From contig CAAFSR010000307.1 of NCBI GenBank assembly GCA_900765705.1, positions 1 through 8,035 of the forward strand: DNA of 8,035 nucleotides, in the 5' to 3' direction. Shown piece after piece: positions 1-3,615 of this stretch. How positions within the stretch are numbered: position 1 is the stretch's first letter; every line of letters begins with the position of its first letter. The position numbers and the translations under genes are program-made. The notes below the pieces were generated by a model. The model searched no databases and had not been told where the DNA came from. It saw only the letters and a program-made list of their open reading frames with translations. Source of the DNA: an uncultured Faecalibacterium sp. GTDB lineage: Bacteria > Bacillota > Clostridia > Oscillospirales > Ruminococcaceae.

Positions 1-116
1 CCGGGCTGTAAGGTACAGTCATAGGGCAGATAAACATCTGCTCCGGCATCATTGCCATGAGGACGGTAAGGACGCTGGTGCTCCGGCACGCCAAAATCGA
101 TTAGTTTTATTTTCAT
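1..116 (-). CDS. dut: dUTP diphosphatase (dUTPase), N-terminal part, runs off the left edge
   Basis: Only the first 38 residues are in the window; they begin MKIKLIDFGVPEHQ. Residues 23-33, DAGADVYLPYD, match motif I of trimeric dUTPases (AGxDLxAxxD type), which helps form the active site and Mg2+ site. The family hydrolyses dUTP to dUMP and pyrophosphate in the cytoplasm, which keeps uracil out of DNA and supplies dUMP for thymidylate synthesis. The ATG overlaps the TGA of thyX by four bases (ATGA). An AAGGAGG at 123-129 lies six bases upstream, inside the end of thyX, so the start is secure and the two genes are translationally coupled. The pairing is logical: dUTPase makes the dUMP that ThyX methylates. 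The remaining motifs lie outside the window, so activity cannot be judged. The family call rests on motif I and on the neighbour. Confidence 0.85.
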   Translation of the reverse strand, partial: MKIKLIDFGVPEHQRPYRPHGNDAGADVYLPYDCTLQP

Positions 117-880
117 CGGCAGCCTCCTTCCCAAAGAGCGGGATAGTCTTTTTCTAAAATATCCTCTGGCGTCATATCTGCCTGCAGTTTTCGCCCGCAG
201 GTCATTTTCCCTTCCAGACATCGATCCAACTGACAGAAAGGCCCGGTCAGTGACGGGGCAAACAAGGCAGGGCTTAGGTCATAAAGTTCTTTCCAGACCT
301 TTAACAGCACGATCCTTGTTTCATCTGTATTTCTTCGGCATACCCGCTGGCCGATGATATGTTTCCACTGATAAGGGGTGGCGCTGATGAGCAGTACATT
401 CCGTAATCCCTGGGGCGTGGCATAGCCGGCCGCATCGTGCCCGCTTCCGGCAGTGCACAGGGCTTCATAACATTTCATGCTTTCATTACAACTTTTTAAG
501 TACAGCTCCTGTACCACAGCCGGAGCCGTCATAATAGAATACGGGACAGCGAAATCCGCCTGTCCCGTATAGTTGCTGTACTGCAGCGATGCACTCATAA
601 ATTTTACTTCGTTCTGGTGGCGGGTGATCTGCGCCAGAAAACGCCTGCTGGCGCCGACAATGGCTACCGTGATCACCGCAAATTTCTGGATGGTAGGATG
701 GGGAAGCGCCCCCATAGCTGCTACTGTCTGAACGCTGAATGATTTTTCGTAGAGCTCCATCAGGTCGTCCATTGAGGCAATCTTATGTCCCTGCTGGGTA
801 AGCCTTGCCGCAAAGACCATGTTTTTTTCTGCTTCCGCTACCGCCTGGCAGTTCAAAATTTTTACTTCAATCTGTTTAAT
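113..880 (-). CDS. thyX: Flavin-dependent thymidylate synthase (ThyX), divergent; probable ATT start
   Basis: ThyX methylates dUMP to dTMP using FAD, NADPH and methylene-tetrahydrofolate. With the ATT at 880 as start the protein has 255 residues, close to the usual 220-260. Family marks seen: an HxTxxxF-like stretch (HPTIQKF, about 61-67), the helix leading into R87-H88-Q89, SLQY at about 98-101 in the place of the family SxRY, and a C-terminal RVCRRNTDETR segment (about 179-189) where the family has its RxxxxAQxEIR helix. The signature RHRxxSxxxxSxR is degenerate: RHQ instead of RHR, one extra residue before SxQY, and no serine at the first Ser position. The usual-codon start is TTG at 856 (247 residues), but it has no Shine-Dalgarno and drops the first beta strand (IEVKIL). 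ATT at 880 lies 8 nt after AAAGGAGGG and shares one base with the upstream TAA. Upstream is the DUF1599-like gene, downstream is dut. Family call good; start and catalytic competence less certain. Confidence 0.8.
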   Translation of the reverse strand: MKQIEVKILNCQAVAEAEKNMVFAARLTQQGHKIASMDDLMELYEKSFSVQTVAAMGALPHPTIQKFAVITVAIVGASRRFLAQITRHQNEVKFMSASLQYSNYTGQADFAVPYSIMTAPAVVQELYLKSCNESMKCYEALCTAGSGHDAAGYATPQGLRNVLLISATPYQWKHIIGQRVCRRNTDETRIVLLKVWKELYDLSPALFAPSLTGPFCQLDRCLEGKMTCGRKLQADMTPEDILEKDYPALWEGGCR

Positions 881-1193
881 TGGTATGTCCCTCCTTTACA
901 ATCGCTTTCAGTAAGAACAGATAGTTAAGACTGTCTGTGATCTTTTCGTCCCATGTGTCCATCGGATAAACTGTTTCCTCGGCAAAGCACATATCGTATA
1001 GAGAAACAATATGCTTTGCCAGCATACCGGCAAGGGCACGCTGGGGCGTTGTGTGCTGTAAAGTTGCCGCTGCCTTAAATGCACCCAGCCGGTCCGGATC
1101 ATCCCCGGTGTATTCTTTGGTTTTCCGTTTCAAGGTATCAGCACAGAGCCGCACCTGTTCGTCAAAAACGGCATTGACTTCATTTTGCGTAAT
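876..1193 (-). CDS. DUF1599/Nmad1-like small phage-type protein, probable ATT start
   Basis: The protein has 105 residues if translation starts at ATT (1191-1193). It resembles, from memory, a small helical family common in Clostridia phages and mobile elements and linked to DUF1599 (nucleotide modification associated domain 1). The visible pattern is KTKEYTGDDPDRLGAFKAAA, then TTPQRALAGMLAKHIVSLYDM, then WDEKITDSLNYLFLLKAIV at the C-terminus. The E-Y-x(3)-D-x-D-R-L and W-D-E-K-I-x-D acidic clusters look like metal-site motifs of all-alpha nucleotide pyrophosphatase-like folds. A nucleotide-related role is inferred from this and from the thyX-dut neighbours; the reaction is unknown. The open frame extends to a TTG at 1256, but that extension lies inside a terminator hairpin and is upstream of the Shine-Dalgarno at 1201-1209, so I reject it. 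No ATG, GTG or TTG falls in frame at a proper distance. The stop shares one base with the proposed thyX start. Confidence 0.65.
   Translation of the reverse strand: MTQNEVNAVFDEQVRLCADTLKRKTKEYTGDDPDRLGAFKAAATLQHTTPQRALAGMLAKHIVSLYDMCFAEETVYPMDTWDEKITDSLNYLFLLKAIVKEGHTN
889..897 (-). promoter_or_regulatory. Shine-Dalgarno AAAGGAGGG for thyX, pointing to an ATT start
   Basis: A nine-base match to the 16S anti-Shine-Dalgarno lies at the very end of the upstream gene. Eight bases follow, then ATT at 878-880. The nearest usual start in the thyX frame, TTG at 856, is 32 bases away, too far for this site. ATA at 886 is only two bases away, too close. Confidence 0.6.
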
Positions 1194-1200
1194 ATAGCAT

Positions 1201-1209
1201 CCCTCCTTT
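1201..1209 (-). promoter_or_regulatory. Shine-Dalgarno AAAGGAGGG for the DUF1599-like gene, pointing to an ATT start
   Basis: The site is identical to the nine-base site before thyX. Seven bases follow, then ATT at 1193. An ATG directly abuts the site (1198-1200), but it is too close and opens a different frame that ends after six codons. The first in-frame GTG is well inside the conserved protein. Confidence 0.6.
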
Positions 1210-1221
1210 GAAAACAAGAAA

Positions 1222-1253
1222 CCGGCTATTCTAAAGCATCTTAGAATAGCCGG
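1222..1253 (-). terminator. Strong intrinsic terminator after abiEii
   Basis: A perfect 13-bp inverted repeat (CCGGCTATTCTAA and TTAGAATAGCCGG on the plus strand) encloses a six-base loop at 1235-1240. In the minus-strand transcript the stem is followed by UUUCUUGUUUUC, a U-rich tail. The plus-strand reading has no T tract, so this is a minus-strand terminator. It begins 23 bases after the abiEii stop and ends about 12 bases before the Shine-Dalgarno of the next gene, so it closes the AbiE cassette and could also act as an attenuator for the nucleotide operon. Confidence 0.85.
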
Positions 1254-1276
1254 CAAATAAATGGATATGTAATTGT

Positions 1277-2275
1277 TTATAGTGTATTGATCTCTTTTTC
1301 CAGTTCCTGGACCGCTGCTATGACTGTCTCAAATGTCGGAATATCCCCATACAACATATCCTGCATAGAGTTATAGTCCGTTTCCAATGCTGCGAACCGA
1401 TATTCCGGCGGGAGTAATTTTAATGTGCCCGGCACAGCCTCCGGGTACTTCGCCCATGCTCTGGGATAGAATTTCATTTTGAAATCTACAACTTTCTTCA
1501 GGAGATCCAGCCTGGAAAAAGCAGCTTCTTTGACCGGTGTTGCAGCCATGCGGTAGAGATCATAATAATGTCTGGAATACCGCTGCGGCATTTCCAAATG
1601 TTCCGGTCTGTTCGCTTCATGGTGCAGGATTGTGGCTTTTTCCCAGAAGGTCCGTTCCGGGGCAACGGTAAGGATTGCGGTTTCTTTTTGCTCAAAAATC
1701 TTCGGATAATATTTTGCCGCGTATGGTTCGATCAGCGCTGTTTTTGCAGGAGTCCACGCTGCCAGCGCACCAATCTCTAAACGGATCACCTGTAAAGTCG
1801 CCGTATTCGTAAAAAGGTGCGGATAGGCGAAAATGACCGTCTGTTTATCCTTTTCATCTATGTAGACATTTGCTTCACAACCGATTTCCTGGGATAAGCC
1901 GGCTTTGACTGCCGGGCAGAATGTTTCGGACAGAAATACCTCTGCACGCACATTGGCTTCTTTGTTAAAAGCATCCTGTTTTGTATTGGAACGTTTCTCC
2001 CATGGTTCATCTTTGCCATATCCCAATACACGCCAGTCCAGAATCAAATCAATATCTTCTGAAAACCGGCTGATCAGGTGAAAGGCTTTTGAAAGGCTGG
2101 TACCGCCCTTAAAGGTAATGGACTCTTTCCATGGTGAGCGGTGAAATAAATAATCCAGCGTAAAACATACCCAAAAGTCTTTTTCCACGATGGCATCATT
2201 CAGCCCCATTTTATCTGCTGTATTTCTGAACAGCTCCCTGCGGTCGTTATCTGAAAGTCTTGCTATATTTCTCAT
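1277..2275 (-). CDS. abiEii: AbiEii toxin, nucleotidyltransferase of a type IV toxin-antitoxin system
   Basis: This 332-residue protein is a typical AbiEii (nucleotidyltransferase, PF08843 type). These toxins use NTPs to modify an RNA target; related MenT toxins act on tRNA. Activation causes growth arrest and abortive infection of phage. Visible motifs: EKDFWV at 31-36, the nucleotidyltransferase core FKGGTSLSKAF at 55-65 followed by SEDIDL with the acidic pair D74/D76, RLEIG with E167, and R208-TFWEKATILH, which holds the conserved lysine (K213) region. HYYDLYRM at 236-243 is also usual. All key residues are present, so the toxin looks intact. The ATG overlaps the antitoxin TGA by four bases, so the two are translationally coupled. 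An intrinsic terminator follows the stop. The family is clear; the target RNA in this host is not known. Confidence 0.93.
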   Translation of the reverse strand: MRNIARLSDNDRRELFRNTADKMGLNDAIVEKDFWVCFTLDYLFHRSPWKESITFKGGTSLSKAFHLISRFSEDIDLILDWRVLGYGKDEPWEKRSNTKQDAFNKEANVRAEVFLSETFCPAVKAGLSQEIGCEANVYIDEKDKQTVIFAYPHLFTNTATLQVIRLEIGALAAWTPAKTALIEPYAAKYYPKIFEQKETAILTVAPERTFWEKATILHHEANRPEHLEMPQRYSRHYYDLYRMAATPVKEAAFSRLDLLKKVVDFKMKFYPRAWAKYPEAVPGTLKLLPPEYRFAALETDYNSMQDMLYGDIPTFETVIAAVQELEKEINTL

Positions 2276-2889
2276 TGTACCTTTTCACCTCCACAAATCT
2301 GCCGTATCGTATCGTAAACCCAATCCGTAGACTCGGTTGCTTCCTTCAAACAAGCCTGTTTATCCTTGTCTGTCAGTTTTTCGGAAAGCATCTGTATGAC
2401 TTCTGGCGTAACATTCGATTTGCCAAGCGTTTTTAATGCCTGTATAACCAAACTTGTCATATAGGACAATCCGGTAATCTCCTTATTGGTCCGGTGCTTA
2501 AATTCCAGCTTTGTAGAGTTCCACTCGTAGGTCTTATATGGACCATCGCTGATATAGGACCATACTGCTGTTACCTGTGTTGAAAGACCTAACAGGTTCA
2601 ATGCTGTATTCCCACATGGGGCAATCGTCCAGTGATAACTTCGTGCCAATGCGTTCGCCACCGCTTCCGGGTCTGCCGCCACATATTCATCCAGAAGTTT
2701 GCTATATTTTGGTTTTTCATAAACTCCTTTCAAAATACGGCGCAATGTTCCTGATTGCACTAAACGGCTTAAACTTTGACGAATAGTGGATGTATCTGCA
2801 ATATCCGCAAAATCAGACATCACAAAAACAGTTCCATCTTCAAGAGAAAGAACACGCTCTCGTATTCGTTTTGTATATCCGTTGTCCAC
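2272..2889 (-). CDS. abiEi: AbiEi antitoxin and autorepressor (DUF6088-like)
   Basis: With GTG at 2889 as start the protein has 205 residues. The start is set by AAGGGAGG at 2897-2904, seven bases upstream. The frame stays open to an ATG at 2979, but that extension reads through the promoter and operator, so I reject it. Residues 5-60 form a winged helix-turn-helix: an N-terminal helix, GTVFVMSDF, TIRQSLSRLVQSGTLRRI as the recognition region, and KGVYEKP as the wing. Residues 65-205 form the second domain, with CGNTALNLLGLSTQV at 92-106 and an F-K-H-R segment at 130-133 typical of DUF6088/AbiEi-like proteins. In type IV systems the antitoxin does not bind the toxin; it opposes its activity and represses its own promoter through inverted repeats. 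The two near-palindromic operators upstream fit that role. It is the first gene of a bicistronic unit with abiEii. Confidence 0.88.
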   Translation of the reverse strand: MDNGYTKRIRERVLSLEDGTVFVMSDFADIADTSTIRQSLSRLVQSGTLRRILKGVYEKPKYSKLLDEYVAADPEAVANALARSYHWTIAPCGNTALNLLGLSTQVTAVWSYISDGPYKTYEWNSTKLEFKHRTNKEITGLSYMTSLVIQALKTLGKSNVTPEVIQMLSEKLTDKDKQACLKEATESTDWVYDTIRQICGGEKVQ

Positions 2890-2904
2890 AATACCGCCTC
2901 CCTT

Positions 2905-2938
2905 CATGTCACGAATATTATATATTATTCGTGACATG
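2905..2938 (-). promoter_or_regulatory. Proximal AbiEi operator, 34-bp near-palindrome over the -10 element
   Basis: Two perfect 13-base arms (CATGTCACGAATA and TATTCGTGACATG) flank an eight-base AT core that is itself palindromic apart from its outermost pair. The palindrome covers the -10 element, much of the -10/-35 spacer and the expected transcription start of the abiE promoter. A bound dimeric repressor would block initiation. Its position just upstream of abiEi makes AbiEi the natural ligand; that assignment is inferred. Confidence 0.8.
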
Positions 2939-2945
2939 ATTGCAA
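2917..2945 (-). promoter_or_regulatory. abiE promoter P1 (sigma-A type)
   Basis: On the minus strand, TTGCAA (2940-2945) and a perfect TATAAT (2917-2922) are separated by exactly 17 bases. The start would fall near 2910, giving a leader of about 20 bases that contains the AAGGGAGG ribosome binding site before the GTG at 2889. The -10 lies inside the operator palindrome, which indicates repression. Confidence 0.75.
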
Positions 2946-2990
2946 TAGGTCCTATTCCTCTTATTTTGAGTGTTCCCATTAAAAATCTGA

Positions 2991-3020
2991 TTTATACATC
3001 AAAAATCAAAAATTTTGCAA
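2991..3020 (-). promoter_or_regulatory. Possible second promoter P2 between the two operators
   Basis: TTGCAA (3015-3020) and TATAAA (2991-2996) are 18 bases apart on the minus strand in very AT-rich DNA. The -35 hexamer is the same as in P1. It lies between the two operator copies, so repressor bound at both could trap it in a loop. In DNA this AT-rich such matches also occur by chance. Confidence 0.4.
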
Positions 3021-3040
3021 GGCAGTACAGTTTTCATATA

Positions 3041-3070
3041 TGTCACATATTTTATATATTATTCGTGACA
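3041..3070 (-). promoter_or_regulatory. Distal copy of the AbiEi operator
   Basis: This 30-bp block is identical at 27 of 30 positions to 2907-2936, and the match extends one base on each side. All three differences fall in one arm, so this copy is a weaker palindrome: the outer TGTCAC/GTGACA remain. The minus strand still carries TATAAA where P1 has TATAAT, but no -35-like hexamer lies 17 bases upstream, so it is probably an operator only. It abuts the stop codon of the 160-residue gene. Confidence 0.7.
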
Positions 3071-3553
3071 TCAGGCAGTTGGCAGGTAGATCCAGTCGTG
3101 CATCAGGCACACGCTGGGTTCATCCTCCCTGGGAACCAGACGGTAGGTACATTCCCCATAGACCGTGCGTTTGTCCTCGATCTCCATGCCATAGGCTTTA
3201 TAAAAGCGGTATTCCAGATTGGAGATAATGCAGCGCAGGGTTTGCAGAGCCTCCCTCTGAGCTGATACGATCAGGTCACGGTCAATGCTGCGCTTCAAAA
3301 ACAGCAGCGATTTGTAAAGCTGTACCTCTGTGCGGTAAGGGCGGCAGTCTTTCGTTTCCAGCCATCCGCAAAAAGCGACCGGTCCGCTCTGGATCACACT
3401 GCGGTCCGGGTGATAATACTCATAGCAGTCCAGGTTTGCCGTATTCAGAAGATAGAGCATTTCCCGGACTTCATTTTCCGGCATGTCGTAAAACCGCAAA
3501 AGCGAGCGGTAAAGATGGACATAGCCGGGAATGGAAATCATGGTATTTACCAT
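3071..3553 (-). CDS. Uncharacterised 160-residue protein
   Basis: I do not recognise this protein. It starts at ATG 3553, ten bases after AAGGAGG (3564-3570). A second in-frame Met is four codons later. It has no signal peptide, membrane helix or sorting signal and looks like a soluble, mostly helical cytoplasmic protein, rich in Tyr, Leu and Arg. It has six cysteines (in YLLNTANLDCYEYY, AFCGW, TKDC, TLRC, YGEC and SVCLM) that do not form a regular zinc-binding pattern. The C-terminus is aromatic (MHDWIYLPTA). It follows the adhesin-sortase gene by about 60 bases with a hairpin between, so the two may be co-transcribed; its stop touches the distal AbiEi operator. The gene is likely real because of its ribosome binding site, position and lack of a better frame. 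A role in regulating or assisting the surface protein is possible, but nothing in the sequence shows it. Confidence 0.75.
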   Translation of the reverse strand: MVNTMISIPGYVHLYRSLLRFYDMPENEVREMLYLLNTANLDCYEYYHPDRSVIQSGPVAFCGWLETKDCRPYRTEVQLYKSLLFLKRSIDRDLIVSAQREALQTLRCIISNLEYRFYKAYGMEIEDKRTVYGECTYRLVPREDEPSVCLMHDWIYLPTA

Positions 3554-3580
3554 AAAATAAAATCCTCCTTGTAAACAGCA

Positions 3581-3606
3581 GGTGCGGGAGCTTTTGCCCC
3601 CGCACC
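3581..3606 (-). terminator. GC-rich intercistronic hairpin, weak terminator or processing/stability element
   Basis: On the minus strand GGTGCGGG pairs with CCCGCACC. The stem can continue through one G-U pair and two G-C pairs to an AAAA loop, about 11 pairs in all. It sits ten bases after the adhesin-sortase stop and ten bases before the Shine-Dalgarno of the next gene. The tail (UGCUGUUUAC) has few U residues, so full termination is doubtful. Partial termination or protection of the upstream mRNA end is more likely. Confidence 0.5.
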
Positions 3607-3615
3607 GTCTAAAAT

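Larger units (their letters stand above)
2890..3070. other. AbiE control region (non-coding, AT-rich)
   Basis: The 181 bases between the abiEi start and the upstream gene hold both operators and both promoter candidates. The part between the operators is very AT-rich, with GATTTTT direct repeats on the minus strand. I see no terminator for the upstream 160-residue gene here, so readthrough into abiE is possible. The open frames that cross this region on either strand have no ribosome binding site or recognisable protein and are not genes. Confidence 0.7.

Noticed and set aside
1194..1256. TTG start at 1256 for the DUF1599-like gene
   Set aside because: It lies next to and reads through the terminator hairpin and then through the Shine-Dalgarno at 1201-1209, so it precedes the proper ribosome binding site.
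1281..1320. Possible promoter near the abiEii stop (TATAAA on the minus strand)
   Set aside because: No acceptable -35 lies 16-18 bases upstream, and transcription from it would run straight into the terminator at 1222-1253.
2890..2979. Longer abiEi starting at ATG 2979
   Set aside because: The extra 30 residues would be encoded by the promoter and operator palindrome. GTG 2889 has a good Shine-Dalgarno at seven bases, and the family fold begins right after it.
2786..3265. 159-residue plus-strand open frame across the AbiE control region
   Set aside because: It spans parts of two minus-strand genes and both operators, with no ribosome binding site and no protein-like pattern.
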